A stretch of DNA of 64,000 nt from Pseudomonas mendocina (GCF_003008615.1 NZ_CP027657.1:4960001-5024000), one strand, 5' to 3'; shown: positions 33,997 through 45,690, counted from the stretch's first letter. Notes: generated by a model not told the origin, from the letters alone. Numbers and translations are program-made.

Positions 33997-34007
33997 AATA
34001 ACAACAA
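33997..34007 (+). promoter_or_regulatory. candidate Hfq/Crc target before the transporter genes
   Basis: AATAACAACAA fits the A-rich AAnAAnAA pattern recognised by Hfq with Crc in Pseudomonas catabolite repression. It lies 25 bases before the ATG at 34032, just upstream of the ribosome site GAGGG. A similar stretch precedes mvaA. Inference from pattern and position. Confidence 0.45.
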
Positions 34008-34031
34008 GAGCCCGCGAGGGCGAGGGACATC

Positions 34032-34565
34032 ATGACTCAAGAACTTGCCAGACCGGCGGCAACGCCGCCCAATGACGACGTCATACGCGACACGGGCAAC
34101 CTCTATGAGGTGTGGGGCGACACCGTGGATGCCAGGCACCTTGTGCTGGCCATCCTTGTCAGCTCCGTCGTCAGCCTCGGTACCTATGCACTGGCGCTAT
34201 GGATTCTTGGCGGCATTCTGGATTCGACGCAGATGGCCAGAGCCTACGCCATGTTGTTCGGGATTCTGGGCTGCCTGGGTGGCGGTACGATCAGTGCCAT
34301 CCTGTTCAAACCCAAAAGGGATGTGATCGAGCATGTCGCAGATCCTGCGTTTCGTGAGCAGGTGGTCAATGACTTGCTCAAGGAGTACGGCAGCCTTGGT
34401 CGCCTTGAGGAAACCTCGCCAGAAGTGCTTGCCGAGCTGCGCGACCTGGGCCTCTACGAGCTATTTCGCGATGCCCAGCTCCGAGAAGAGGCTACGCGTG
34501 AGGCAGCGACTGACGTCGGGCTGGATGCGCATGCGTCCCTGCAGCCAAGCGGAGGGCGCTCGTGA
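34032..34565 (+). CDS. small two-helix membrane subunit of a TctA-like transporter
   Basis: A 177-residue protein with a polar N-terminus, two transmembrane helices (about residues 37-63 and 71-92) and a charged cytoplasmic tail of about 85 residues rich in E, R and L. It overlaps the following TctA-like gene and is preceded by GAGGG, so it is almost certainly its partner. It occupies the place of TctB, but classical TctB has four helices and no long soluble tail, so it may be a distinct family. The glycine-rich second helix (GILGCLGGGTISAILF) suggests helix packing. Placed in the mvaAB unit, a role in mevalonate uptake is inferred. Confidence 0.65.
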   Translation: MTQELARPAATPPNDDVIRDTGNLYEVWGDTVDARHLVLAILVSSVVSLGTYALALWILGGILDSTQMARAYAMLFGILGCLGGGTISAILFKPKRDVIEHVADPAFREQVVNDLLKEYGSLGRLEETSPEVLAELRDLGLYELFRDAQLREEATREAATDVGLDAHASLQPSGGRS

Positions 34566-35947
34566 TGGAAGGGCTGCTCTACGAAATCCTGATGGCTTTG
34601 GCGCTTGGCCTGTTCGGCGCGGTGCTGTTCTCTGCGATCGGCCTGGTCTCAGGAACCGATGAAACCACGACCCTGGCTCCCCTGACCCTGTTGGTCGTGA
34701 TGCTCGGGGCGCCGCCGGCCGGCATTCTCACCTTTTTTCTGGCTGGTGCGGTCGCCAAGCATATGACCCACGCGGTACCTACCGCTTTGTTGGGGATTCC
34801 CGGCGACACGATGGCGACTGCGCTCATCGGTGACGCCAACTACTTGCGCCGGCTCGGCGTGCCTCACGTGGCCTTGCGTAAGATGATCACTGGCGGCGCG
34901 CTGGCCGCTCTGATCGCCGTGCCATTGTCGGTGCTGTTCGCGGTGTTGCTGGCACCATTTGGCGATGTGATCAAGCAGTTCGCGCCTTGGGTGTTCCTCT
35001 GTGCAGCCTTCGCCATTGCTTATTTTTCGGCCGGCCGCTGGGCCTCGGTGCTGGCGTTGCTGCCGTTCGTGCTGGTCATCGTTGCCTTGCAGTCACTGAC
35101 GGCTCAATACGACGTCAAGCTGGCCGTCAGCTATTTTCTCGGTATCGCAGTCGCACCGTTGATCGCGTCACTGTTCTCGCTGTTGGCGCCGGTCGAGCGC
35201 GAGAAGATGCGCCGTGATGGGTTTCGGGTCTTTTCTCTGGCTCCGGACATGAAAGGGTGGAAAGGCTACTTTCCCAATCCGTTTCGGGTGATCAACAAGC
35301 GCCAGAGACGCATGACCGCGATGGCCGCGAGTGTCACCAGTGCCACCTTCGTCTTCAGCCCCGTGGCCATGACTGTGATCATGGGGGAGGTGATCGGCGC
35401 ACGTATCAAGCAGGCATACGAGCGACTGACCACCGTGATCACCGCGCGCAATGGCGTAACCGAATCGACCTATATCGCAGAAGCGCTCATTCCCCTGATT
35501 GCCTTCGGTCTACCACTCAGCCCGGTAGCCGCAGGGCCAGCTGCGCCGCTGTTCAACGCACCACCGCGGTTTACCGTGGATAGCGCGACTGGCGAGGTCA
35601 ATAACCTGCACAATCTGTTGAACTACTGGGAGTTCTTCGGCTACGGCATGTTGGCGGTGGTTATCGCCATCCTGATTGCCTATCCCTTTTCCATGAGCTT
35701 CGCTCACCGGGCTGCGTCCTTCGTGTTCCGCAAGATCAGTCACGAGGCGGTGATTTCCACCTTCATCGGGTTGGCGCTGGTCGTGGGTATCTGGGAGGGC
35801 GGCCTGCTGGGGGTGCTGGTGGTCGTCACCATCGGTTTGCTCGGTGGCTTCCTGGGGCGCTTTCTGGGCTTCAATATCGGCGTGCAATTCATGGGGTATT
35901 ACACGGCGGTGCTGAGCGTTCCGGCGATGTTGGCTCTGTTGAGGTGA
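34565..35947 (+). CDS. TctA-family permease, predicted mevalonate (or related acid) importer
   Basis: A 460-residue protein with about ten to eleven hydrophobic helices and the TctA-type motif LLGIPGDTMATALIGDANYLRRLG near residues 75-98 (shown only as landmark), repeated in the second half by AFGLPLSPVAAGPAAPLF. TctA is the large membrane unit of tripartite tricarboxylate transporters. No TctC solute-binding gene is present here. The ATG at 34565 overlaps the stop of the small subunit (TGATG), with GGAGG nine bases upstream; a GTG one codon earlier is also possible. The operon position after mvaAB suggests import of mevalonate or HMG. Confidence 0.75.
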   Translation: MEGLLYEILMALALGLFGAVLFSAIGLVSGTDETTTLAPLTLLVVMLGAPPAGILTFFLAGAVAKHMTHAVPTALLGIPGDTMATALIGDANYLRRLGVPHVALRKMITGGALAALIAVPLSVLFAVLLAPFGDVIKQFAPWVFLCAAFAIAYFSAGRWASVLALLPFVLVIVALQSLTAQYDVKLAVSYFLGIAVAPLIASLFSLLAPVEREKMRRDGFRVFSLAPDMKGWKGYFPNPFRVINKRQRRMTAMAASVTSATFVFSPVAMTVIMGEVIGARIKQAYERLTTVITARNGVTESTYIAEALIPLIAFGLPLSPVAAGPAAPLFNAPPRFTVDSATGEVNNLHNLLNYWEFFGYGMLAVVIAILIAYPFSMSFAHRAASFVFRKISHEAVISTFIGLALVVGIWEGGLLGVLVVVTIGLLGGFLGRFLGFNIGVQFMGYYTAVLSVPAMLALLR

Positions 35948-35962
35948 GCGGGGCGGTTCATC

Positions 35963-35989
35963 ACGGCAGTGCGCGATTTGCGCTGCCGC
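35963..35989. terminator. hairpin between convergent permease and Nudix genes
   Basis: CGGCAG-T-GCGC-GATTT-GCGC-TGCCG forms a GC-rich stem-loop with one bulge, 17 bases past the permease stop codon. There is no T-tract, so it may be a weak or Rho-assisted terminator. Confidence 0.45.
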
Positions 35990-36006
35990 GTCAACAGGCC
36001 TCCGTG

Positions 36007-36444
36007 TTATCGCAGCAGCTCCAGCGATCCGCTGATACCGGCCAGGTAGTCATCCACGCAACGCAATACCAGCTCGCTGCGCCAGCGCTCGGGTTGAGCG
36101 GCCAGTTCATCACGGGTCAGCCAGGTGATATCGCTGATGTCGGTGTCCAGCTCGCGCTGCGGGTCGTGGTGCACGGGGCGGGCGCTGAAGCACACGCGTT
36201 GGTAAGTGACGCCATTGCTCGGCGCCGTGTAAAGGTAGATGCCGAGCAGGCCGGTCAATTCGACATCCCAGCCCGTTTCCTCGAGGGTTTCGCGCAGCGC
36301 GGCCTCGCGTAGCGATTCATTGGCTTCCAGATGCCCGGCTGGCTGGTTGAGCACCAGGCGGCCGGCTTTGAATTCTTCGACGAACAGAAAGCGGCCCTGG
36401 TCTTCGATGACCGTGGCCACGGTGATATGGGGTTGCCACTCCAT
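36007..36444 (-). CDS. nudJ: Nudix hydrolase, NudJ-like
   Basis: A 145-residue Nudix protein. The box G-x5-E-x7-REUxEExGU is complete in GHLEANESLREAALRETLEE followed by TGW. The N-terminal PHITVATVIEDQGRFLFVEE and YLYTAPSNGVTYQRVCF match NudJ, a thiamine-pyrophosphate/nucleotide phosphatase. From memory this gene stands next to mnmA in P. aeruginosa, so the mevalonate cassette now separates the pair. It probably acts as a house-cleaning pyrophosphatase; the symbol is tentative. Confidence 0.85.
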   Translation of the reverse strand: MEWQPHITVATVIEDQGRFLFVEEFKAGRLVLNQPAGHLEANESLREAALRETLEETGWDVELTGLLGIYLYTAPSNGVTYQRVCFSARPVHHDPQRELDTDISDITWLTRDELAAQPERWRSELVLRCVDDYLAGISGSLELLR

Positions 36445-36511
36445 TTCCGTTGCTCCAGATGGACGATGTGCAGGTGTGCCGATTGGCCAGGGCCATTTTC
36501 AGCATTGCGCT

Positions 36512-36546
36512 ATAAAAAAGAACCCCGGCACCAGGCCGGGGTTCGT
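36512..36546 (-). terminator. terminator of idh
   Basis: On the minus strand GAACCCCGGC-CTGGT-GCCGGGGTTC is followed by TTTTTTATAG, a strong intrinsic terminator about 20 bases past the idh stop codon. Confidence 0.9.
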
Positions 36547-36564
36547 TTCACGTCGAAGCCTTTA

Positions 36565-38793
<2,229 letters not shown>

Positions 38794-39154
38794 TTAGGGT
38801 TAACTCTCTTCTTTGCTGAGCGCGCATAGAAACTCGACCTGCGCGGGTAGACGCTTGAGCCCCATGGTGGCGGAGCTGGGTCGAGGACTCGCCGCGGTGA
38901 TGTTGGATGCACCCGTAGAGTGTCGAGCGGTTCGAGCCGGCTGACAGTGGTGGCCATCAACCGGTTTCAAGAGGTTGCTACCTGGTTCCAGGCAGGTCGC
39001 CCCTTATGACTCGTTAGTCACCTAAGCAGTATATCACTGCGGCACCTCGTCGCAGAATGCCCAGATGAATAAGACCTTTGCACATGTGTCTCGCTTGCTG
39101 GGTTTGCGCTACTCTCGGGGATGCACACTGTCTAACCACAAGATGGAGTCCAGC
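38794..39154. promoter_or_regulatory. idh-icd divergent region with two small dyads
   Basis: A 361-bp gap between the two isocitrate dehydrogenase genes, with no coding sequence. Two short palindromes lie close together: TGACT-N4-AGTCA at 39007-39020 and GCAGT-ATATC-ACTGC at 39026-39040. They are candidate operators for one or both genes. No promoter boxes can be named with confidence. Confidence 0.5.
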
Positions 39155-40411
39155 ATGGGATACCAAAAGATCCAGGTGCCAGCTAGCGGTGACAAAATCA
39201 CCGTTAATGCCGATATGTCGCTGAATGTTCCGAACAACCCGATCATCCCGTTCATCGAGGGTGATGGTATCGGTGTCGATATTTCCCCAGTGATGATCAA
39301 GGTCGTCGATGCCGCCGTCGAGAAAGCCTATGGCGGCGCGCGCAAGATTTCCTGGATGGAGGTCTACGCCGGTGAAAAGGCCACTCAGGTTTATGACCAG
39401 GACACCTGGCTGCCGAAAGAAACCCTCGAGGCCGTTCGTGATTACGTCGTTTCGATCAAGGGGCCGCTGACCACGCCTGTTGGCGGTGGCATTCGCTCGC
39501 TCAACGTGGCCTTGCGCCAGGAGCTGGATCTTTACGTCTGCCTGCGCCCGGTGCGCTGGTTCGAAGGCGTACCCAGCCCGGTGAAAAAACCGGGTGACGT
39601 GGATATGGTGATCTTCCGCGAAAACTCCGAAGACATTTACGCTGGTGTCGAGTGGAAAGCAGGCAGCCCGGAGGCCGAGAAGGTCATCAAGTTCCTCACC
39701 GAGGAAATGGGCGTCAAGAAGATCCGCTTCACGGATATGTGCGGTATCGGCATCAAGCCGGTTTCCGAGGCGGGCACCAAGCGCCTGGTGCGCAAGGCGT
39801 TGCAGTACGCGGTGGATAACGACCGTGGCTCGGTGACCTTGGTGCACAAGGGCAATATCATGAAGTTCACCGAGGGGGCCTTCAAAGAGTGGGGCTATGA
39901 GATCGCGCGTGAAGAGTTCGGCGCCGAGTTACTCGATGGCGGGCCCTGGATGCAGTTCAAGAACCCCAAGACTGGCAAGAACATCGTGGTCAAGGACGTG
40001 ATCGCTGACGCCATGCTGCAGCAGATCCTGTTGCGCCCGGCCGAATATGACGTGATCGCCACGCTCAATCTGAATGGTGACTACCTATCCGATGCCCTGG
40101 CGGCCGAAGTGGGTGGCATTGGCATTGCGCCGGGCGCCAACCTGTCCGACTCGGTGGCCATGTTCGAGGCGACCCACGGTACGGCGCCGAAATATGCCGG
40201 CCAGGACAAGGTCAACCCTGGGTCGGTCATTCTCTCTGCCGAGATGATGCTGCGCCACATGGGCTGGCCAGAGGCGGCGGATCTGATCATCAAGGGTACC
40301 AATGGCGCTATCGCCGCCAAGACCGTGACCTATGACTTCGAGCGTCTGATGGACGGTGCGACCTTGGTGTCGTGCTCCGGATTCGGCGATGCGATGATCA
40401 AGCACATGTAA
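39155..40411 (+). CDS. icd: isocitrate dehydrogenase (NADP), dimeric type
   Basis: A 418-residue homodimeric isocitrate dehydrogenase. The phosphorylation-site region [23 protein letters not shown] is that of the E. coli enzyme, whose Ser113 is modified by AceK to divert isocitrate into the glyoxylate shunt, so the same control is possible here. Other landmarks are [23 protein letters not shown] and [19 protein letters not shown]. The frame is open upstream, but the ATG at 39155 (MGYQKIQVP) has GGAG seven bases before it and gives the standard length. Confidence 0.96.
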   Translation: MGYQKIQVPASGDKITVNADMSLNVPNNPIIPFIEGDGIGVDISPVMIKVVDAAVEKAYGGARKISWMEVYAGEKATQVYDQDTWLPKETLEAVRDYVVSIKGPLTTPVGGGIRSLNVALRQELDLYVCLRPVRWFEGVPSPVKKPGDVDMVIFRENSEDIYAGVEWKAGSPEAEKVIKFLTEEMGVKKIRFTDMCGIGIKPVSEAGTKRLVRKALQYAVDNDRGSVTLVHKGNIMKFTEGAFKEWGYEIAREEFGAELLDGGPWMQFKNPKTGKNIVVKDVIADAMLQQILLRPAEYDVIATLNLNGDYLSDALAAEVGGIGIAPGANLSDSVAMFEATHGTAPKYAGQDKVNPGSVILSAEMMLRHMGWPEAADLIIKGTNGAIAAKTVTYDFERLMDGATLVSCSGFGDAMIKHM

Positions 40412-40433
40412 GAATGCAGTCACACGATGAAAG

Positions 40434-40461
40434 AAAGGCCGGTCAATTGACCGGCCTTTTT
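40434..40461. terminator. bidirectional terminator between icd and cspD
   Basis: AAAGGCCGGTCAATTGACCGGCCTTTTT-type perfect hairpin (10-bp GC-rich stem) with A/T tracts on both sides, between convergent icd and cspD. Confidence 0.9.
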
Positions 40462-40482
40462 CATGGCATATGCCAGGGATCA

Positions 40483-40752
40483 TCAGGCTTCGGCAGTGCT
40501 CGCGGCGTTCTGTTGCACCGATACAGCTGCAGGAGCTTCCTGGCTGCTGGTGGCGGCACTGATATTGACCGCATGCAGGCCTTTGGGGCCTTGCACGATC
40601 TCGAAGCGAACCGGCTGGCCGGCTTTGAGCGTTTTATAACCTTCCATCTGGATGGCCGAGTAATGGGCGAACAGGTCCTCATCTCGGCCGTCGGCCAGGA
40701 TGAATCCGTAGCCTTTGGCGTTGTTGAACCACTTGACCTTACCGCTGAGCAT
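40483..40752 (-). CDS. cspD: cold-shock-domain protein CspD
   Basis: An 89-residue protein with one cold-shock domain (about residues 3-66) and a short Ala/Ser-rich tail. RNA-binding motifs are KGYGFI and DLFAHYSAI (RNP1 and RNP2). The start [14 protein letters not shown] with GAGGG eight bases upstream is preferred within a longer open frame. In E. coli CspD is a stationary-phase replication inhibitor; its position next to clpS-clpA is conserved in Pseudomonas. It is divergent from clpS. Confidence 0.94.
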   Translation of the reverse strand: MLSGKVKWFNNAKGYGFILADGRDEDLFAHYSAIQMEGYKTLKAGQPVRFEIVQGPKGLHAVNISAATSSQEAPAAVSVQQNAASTAEA

Positions 40753-40984
40753 GCTGATATCCCTCTGCAAAGGACTCCATCTCTGGAGTATCATCCACTT
40801 CGATTCCGCACGATAACCAACCAGGCTGGGCGAAAGTGCGGAACCCCTGATACCCGCTAATAGGGTATTCATTGGTTGTAACACCCTTTTGCCGATAGTC
40901 AAGGCTATGCGGCGGACGGCTGAGAACTCAGTCAAACTCCCTCTAGCATCCCTGTTCGCCCGGCCCTGAACCTCTGATTTCAGC

Positions 40985-41347
40985 ATGCATGCAAGTAGCC
41001 AGATTCGACTAACATTCAATCAGGATCGCCCGGCAGAGCATGAGGATGATTCCTCTGGTGTTGCTGTTCAGGAATCCAAGCCAGCATTGCAGGCACCACC
41101 GATGTACAAGGTGGTCTTATTCAATGACGACTACACCCCGATGGATTTCGTCGTCGAAGTGCTTGAAACCTTTTTCGGCATGAATCGGGAGCTGGCGACC
41201 AAGATCATGCTGGCCGTCCATACAGAAGGGCGTGCGGTGTGTGGTGTTTACACCCGCGATATTGCGGAGACCAAGGCAATGCAGGTCAACCAATACGCGC
41301 GAGAGAGCCAGCATCCGCTACTCTGTGAAATAGAGAAGGACGGTTAA
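40985..41347 (+). CDS. clpS: ATP-dependent Clp protease adaptor ClpS
   Basis: A 120-residue adaptor that delivers N-degron proteins to ClpAP. The binding pocket is formed by [17 protein letters not shown] and a later hydrophobic patch ([15 protein letters not shown]). Its N-terminal extension (residues 1-38) is longer than in E. coli, as is usual in Pseudomonas. It lies 29 bases before clpA. The bpt and aat genes downstream make N-degrons, so this stretch gathers N-end-rule components. Confidence 0.95.
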   Translation: MHASSQIRLTFNQDRPAEHEDDSSGVAVQESKPALQAPPMYKVVLFNDDYTPMDFVVEVLETFFGMNRELATKIMLAVHTEGRAVCGVYTRDIAETKAMQVNQYARESQHPLLCEIEKDG

Positions 41348-41376
41348 CGCCGGCCACTTGGGTATGAGGTGAAGCT

Positions 41377-43647
41377 ATGTTGAATCGAGAGCTCGAAGTC
41401 ACCCTCAATCTGGCTTTCAAGGAGGCCCGTGCCAAGCGTCATGAATTCATGACGGTCGAACACCTGCTACTGGCCTTGCTGGATAACGAGGCTGCAGCCA
41501 GTGTGCTGCGCGCCTGTGGGGCCAACCTCGACAAGCTACGCCACGATTTGCAGGAGTTCATCGACTCCACCACGCCGTTGATTCCTCAGCATGACGAAGA
41601 GCGCGAAACTCAGCCGACCCTGGGCTTTCAGCGAGTCTTGCAGCGTGCGGTGTTTCATGTGCAGAGCTCTGGCAAGCGCGAAGTGACCGGCGCCAATGTG
41701 TTGGTGGCGATCTTCAGCGAGCAGGAAAGCCAGGCCGTGTTCCTGCTCAAGCAGCAGAGCGTGGCGCGTATCGATGTGGTCAATTACATCGCCCATGGCA
41801 TTTCCAAGGTGCCGGGACATGGCGATCAGCATGAGCACGACCAGGAAATGCAGGATGAGGAGGGCGGTGAATCGTCTGCTTCAAGCAATCCGCTCGATGC
41901 TTATGCCAGTAATCTGAATGAATTGGCTCGTCAGGGGCGTATCGACCCGCTGGTCGGGCGTGAGCACGAGGTCGAGCGCGTGGCGCAGATTCTCGCGCGC
42001 CGCCGCAAGAACAACCCGTTGTTGGTGGGTGAGGCAGGGGTAGGCAAAACCGCTATTGCGGAAGGCCTGGCCAAGCGCATCGTCGATGAGCAGGTGCCTG
42101 ATCTGCTGGCAGACAGCGTGGTCTATTCGCTCGACCTTGGCGCGCTGCTGGCCGGCACCAAATACCGTGGCGATTTCGAGAAACGCTTCAAGGCGCTGCT
42201 CAACGAACTGCGCAAGCGCCCGCACGCCATTCTGTTCATCGATGAGATCCACACCATCATCGGTGCGGGTGCTGCATCGGGCGGCGTGATGGATGCTTCC
42301 AATCTGCTCAAGCCAGTGCTGTCGTCTGGCGAGATCCGCTGCATCGGTTCGACCACCTTCCAGGAGTTTCGCGGCATCTTTGAAAAAGATCGCGCCCTGG
42401 CGCGGCGCTTCCAGAAGGTCGATGTTGTCGAGCCCTCCGTGGATGACACTTACGGCATTCTCAAGGGGCTCAAGGCGCGCTTCGAGCAGCATCACCATAT
42501 TGAGTACAGCGATGAAGCCTTGCGTGCCGCCGCCGAGCTTGCTGCGCGCTACATCAATGATCGGCATATGCCGGACAAGGCCATCGACGTGATCGACGAA
42601 GCCGGCGCTTACCAGCGTCTACAGCCTGAAGACAAGCGCGTACCGCGTATCGAGGTGGCGCAGGTCGAGGACATCGTCGCGAAGATCGCGCGAATTCCGC
42701 CAAAACATGTCTCCAGTTCCGACAAAGAGCTGCTACGTAACCTGGAGCGTGACCTCAAGCTCACCGTGTTCGGCCAGGATGCTGCCATCGATTCGCTGGC
42801 AACCGCGATCAAGCTGTCGCGTGCCGGGCTCAAGGCGCCAGACAAACCGGTCGGTTCCTTCCTGTTTGCCGGTCCTACCGGTGTCGGCAAGACCGAGGCC
42901 GCGCGGCAGTTGGCCAAGGCCATGGGTATTGAACTGGTACGCTTCGACATGTCCGAGTACATGGAGCGGCATACCGTCTCGCGTCTGATCGGTGCGCCAC
43001 CCGGCTATGTCGGTTTCGATCAGGGCGGCCTTTTGACCGAGGCGATTACCAAGCAGCCGCATTGCGTGCTGCTGCTCGATGAAATCGAGAAGGCGCATCC
43101 GGAAGTCTTCAACTTGCTCCTGCAGGTGATGGATCACGGCACTCTGACCGATAACAACGGGCGCAAGGCGGATTTCCGCAACGTGATCCTGATCATGACC
43201 ACCAACGCCGGCGCGGAAACTGCGTCGCGTGCCTCGATCGGCTTCACTCAGCAGGATCACTCCACCGATGCCATGGAAGTCATCAAGAAGAGCTTCACGC
43301 CGGAGTTCCGCAACCGCCTGGACACCATCATCCAGTTTGGTCGTCTCAGTCACGAAACCATCAAGAGCATCGTCGACAAGTTCCTCACCGAACTGCAAGC
43401 GCAGCTGGAAGACAAGCGTGTCACGCTGGAGGTCAGTGATGCTGCGCGCAGCTGGCTGGCCGAGCGCGGTTACGATGTGATGATGGGAGCCAGACCGATG
43501 GCACGCCTGATCCAGGACAAGATCAAGCGTCCGCTGGCGGAGGAAATCCTCTTTGGCGAACTGGCCGAGCATGGCGGCGTGGTGCACGTCGACATCAAGG
43601 ATGGCGAACCAAGTTTCGAGTTCGAGACGGCGGCGGAGGTCGCCTGA
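41377..43647 (+). CDS. clpA: ATP-dependent Clp protease ATP-binding subunit ClpA
   Basis: A 756-residue double AAA+ unfoldase that works with ClpP. The N-domain has two Clp repeats (residues about 1-140). The first ATPase has Walker [11 protein letters not shown] and Walker [10 protein letters not shown]. The second has [11 protein letters not shown] and [13 protein letters not shown]. The ClpP-contact loop and a D/E-rich linker (residues about 145-170) are present. Length is normal. The gene follows clpS directly and ends in two hairpins. Confidence 0.97.
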   Translation: MLNRELEVTLNLAFKEARAKRHEFMTVEHLLLALLDNEAAASVLRACGANLDKLRHDLQEFIDSTTPLIPQHDEERETQPTLGFQRVLQRAVFHVQSSGKREVTGANVLVAIFSEQESQAVFLLKQQSVARIDVVNYIAHGISKVPGHGDQHEHDQEMQDEEGGESSASSNPLDAYASNLNELARQGRIDPLVGREHEVERVAQILARRRKNNPLLVGEAGVGKTAIAEGLAKRIVDEQVPDLLADSVVYSLDLGALLAGTKYRGDFEKRFKALLNELRKRPHAILFIDEIHTIIGAGAASGGVMDASNLLKPVLSSGEIRCIGSTTFQEFRGIFEKDRALARRFQKVDVVEPSVDDTYGILKGLKARFEQHHHIEYSDEALRAAAELAARYINDRHMPDKAIDVIDEAGAYQRLQPEDKRVPRIEVAQVEDIVAKIARIPPKHVSSSDKELLRNLERDLKLTVFGQDAAIDSLATAIKLSRAGLKAPDKPVGSFLFAGPTGVGKTEAARQLAKAMGIELVRFDMSEYMERHTVSRLIGAPPGYVGFDQGGLLTEAITKQPHCVLLLDEIEKAHPEVFNLLLQVMDHGTLTDNNGRKADFRNVILIMTTNAGAETASRASIGFTQQDHSTDAMEVIKKSFTPEFRNRLDTIIQFGRLSHETIKSIVDKFLTELQAQLEDKRVTLEVSDAARSWLAERGYDVMMGARPMARLIQDKIKRPLAEEILFGELAEHGGVVHVDIKDGEPSFEFETAAEVA

Positions 43648-43663
43648 TCGAATGGCCTCAAAG

Positions 43664-43692
43664 TCGCTGAAAGCCCTGGTGGCTTTCAGCGA
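43664..43692 (+). other. stem-loop after clpA
   Basis: TCGCTGAAAGCC and its complement GGCTTTCAGCGA flank a five-base loop: a perfect 12-bp stem 17 bases after the clpA stop codon. It lacks a T-tract and precedes the proper terminator, so it may stabilise the transcript end. Confidence 0.55.
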
Positions 43693-43695
43693 ACC

Positions 43696-43731
43696 AACGA
43701 AAACGCCCGGCATATGCCGGGCGTTTTCGTT
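43696..43731. terminator. bidirectional terminator between clpA and infA
   Basis: AACGAAAACGCCCGGC and its complement around ATAT form a 36-bp perfect palindrome with A- and T-rich outer parts, serving convergent clpA and infA. Confidence 0.92.
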
Positions 43732-43742
43732 TGGTGCTTGGC

Positions 43743-43961
43743 TTAACGGGCGCGGTAGGTAATGCGACCCTTGCTCAAGTCATAAGGTGTCAGCTCGACG
43801 CGCACCTTGTCACCAGTGAGAATGCGGATGTAGTTCTTGCGCATCTTGCCGGAGATGTGCGCGGTAACGACGTGCCCGTTTTCCAACTCCACGCGGAACA
43901 TGGTGTTGGGCAGGGTGTCGACGACAGTGCCTTCCATTTCGAAGCTGTCTTCTTTCGACAT
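43743..43961 (-). CDS. infA: translation initiation factor IF-1
   Basis: A 72-residue S1/OB-fold protein that binds the ribosomal A site during initiation. [20 protein letters not shown] and [19 protein letters not shown] are essentially invariant. The start at 43961 is preceded by GAGGG about nine bases upstream, and the size is exact for the family, although the open frame continues upstream. It lies after bpt on the same strand with a 137-bp gap that may hold its own promoter. Confidence 0.97.
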
Positions 43962-44098
43962 GCAGTAAAGCCCTCGGTATCCAGGAAATGGCCCGGTGCA
44001 ACTGGCGCCAGGCAAAAGCGGCGTGCATTGTGCCCGAAAACAGGGGGCTGCGCCAAGGGGCTTGGTTCGTCGAGCTGACTTGAGGGTGGTAAACGGGT

Positions 44099-44806
44099 CT
44101 AGGTGAGCAGCGTCCAGCGCTGATTGACGAAGAGTTCGATCGGGCGGTACTGGGTTTTGTAGTTCATCTTGCGGCAATTCTTGATCCAGTAACCAAGATA
44201 GACGGCCTCCAGGCCCAGGCGTGCGGTCTCGCCGACTTGCCATAGGATGGCGAAGCGGCCAAGGCTGCGGCGCTCTTCAGCTGGGTCATAGAAGGTGTAG
44301 ACCGCCGAGAGACCATTTGGCAGAAGGTCGGTAACGGCGATCGCGACGAGTCGACCTTGCAGGCGGAACTCATAGAAGCGCGAGAAGGGCAGGTCGCGTA
44401 CCAGAAAGGTGGAGAACTGATCTCGACTGGGTGGATACATGTCGCCGTCGGCATGGCGCTGCTCGATATAGCGCACGTACAGCGAGTAGTACTCCTCAGA
44501 GAAAACCGGGCGTACGGAGCGTACGCTGATGTCTTCGTTGCGCTTGAGGATTCGCCGTTGTTGGCGCGTAGGAGTGAACAGGTTAGCCGGAATGCGTGCT
44601 GGGATGCAGGCGGTGCACTGCTGGCAGTGCGGCCGGTAAAGGTGATCGCCGCTGCGGCGAAAGCCCATTTCCGAAAGTTCCGCATAGACCAACACATCCA
44701 TGGGCTGACTGGGGTCGAGGAACAGGGTAGTTGCCTGCTCCTCCGGCAGATAGCTGCATGGATGGGGTTGAGTGGCGTAGAACTTCAGGCGGGCCAGCTC
44801 GGTCAT
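44099..44806 (-). CDS. bpt: aspartate/glutamate leucyltransferase
   Basis: A 235-residue protein of the ATE1 family that attaches leucine to N-terminal Asp or Glu, marking proteins for ClpS-ClpAP. Diagnostic parts are [39 protein letters not shown] and the C-terminal [14 protein letters not shown]. The ATG at 44806 ([13 protein letters not shown]) is preferred in a longer open frame. It lies with aat and infA on one strand, opposite clpSA, forming an N-end-rule neighbourhood. Confidence 0.94.
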
Positions 44807-44880
44807 GGTCGCGTCTCGGGTAAAGCCTTGCCTATGAGTGTAAGCCAAGTTCGGCAGCAAGCTGCAAGTGGTTCAGAAGT

Positions 44881-45001
44881 GTAGGGCGGACTCAGGAGCG
44901 CCAGCGAGCAGTCCGTCGGGCCAAGCAGCGTAATGCTTTGCGACGACTGCATGGATGCAGGCGGTAGAACGAAGCAGGAACTCGAGTCGAGTGCGCCCTA
45001 C
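44881..45001. repeat. intergenic inverted-repeat element (GTAGGGCG...CGCCCTAC)
   Basis: GTAGGGCGGACTC at 44881-44893 is mirrored by GAGTGCGCCCTAC at 44989-45001, with one mismatch. The interior also has CGGACT/AGTCCG. The ends match the ends of the element at 53170-53231 (GTAGGGTGCGCC). It fills the gap between aat and bpt. It is likely a mobile miniature or REP-type element without coding capacity. Confidence 0.55.
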
Positions 45002-45690
45002 GCGAACTCCTGGTTAGCCCACTGCGCCAGGCTGGGCAGATCGAGATGGCGTTGCAGATACTCAGCGAACGTGGCGCGTGGGATGGATCTGGCGCCGAGG
45101 CTGTGCAGATGCTGCGTGGGCATCTGGCAGTCGATGAGCACGAAGCCCCAGTCCAGTAGCTTGCCAACCAGTGTGGCGAAGCCGACCTTGGAGGCGTTGT
45201 CGGCGCGACTGAACATCGACTCGCCGAAAAATAGCTGGCCCATGGCCAGGCCATAAAGCCCGCCAACCAGCTCGTCCCCATTCCAGACCTCCACGGAATG
45301 AGCGAAGCCGCGCTGATGCAGTTGTAGATAGGCCTCCTGCATGCCGCGGGTGATCCAGGTGCCATCGGCATAGGCGCGTGGCTCGGCGCAGGCCTTTATG
45401 ACGGATGGAAAGTCCTGGTCGAAGGTGACGCGATAGCGTTGTTGGCGCAGCAGTTTGGCCAGGCTGCGAGAAACATGCAGTTCCTCGGGAAGCAGTACCG
45501 TGCGCGGATCGGGTGACCACCAGAGAATCGGCTGGCCATCCTGAAACCAGGGGAAGCAGCCATGCCGATAGGCGCTGACCAGGCGGTCGGCGCTCAGGTC
45601 GCCGCCGGCAGCCAGCAGGCCATTGGGTTCGCGCATGGCTTTCGCCAGCGGCGGGAACTGCAGGGAGTCACGTTGCAGCCAAGTCAGCAT
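44998..45690 (-). CDS. aat: leucyl/phenylalanyl-tRNA-protein transferase
   Basis: A 230-residue enzyme that adds Leu or Phe to N-terminal Arg and Lys of proteins for ClpAP degradation. Landmarks are [55 protein letters not shown] and [22 protein letters not shown]. Start [13 protein letters not shown] is normal. The 3' end of the gene overlaps the outer end of the repeat element at 44881-45001 by four bases. It lies 54 bases after trxB on the same strand. Confidence 0.95.
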   Translation of the reverse strand: MLTWLQRDSLQFPPLAKAMREPNGLLAAGGDLSADRLVSAYRHGCFPWFQDGQPILWWSPDPRTVLLPEELHVSRSLAKLLRQQRYRVTFDQDFPSVIKACAEPRAYADGTWITRGMQEAYLQLHQRGFAHSVEVWNGDELVGGLYGLAMGQLFFGESMFSRADNASKVGFATLVGKLLDWGFVLIDCQMPTQHLHSLGARSIPRATFAEYLQRHLDLPSLAQWANQEFA

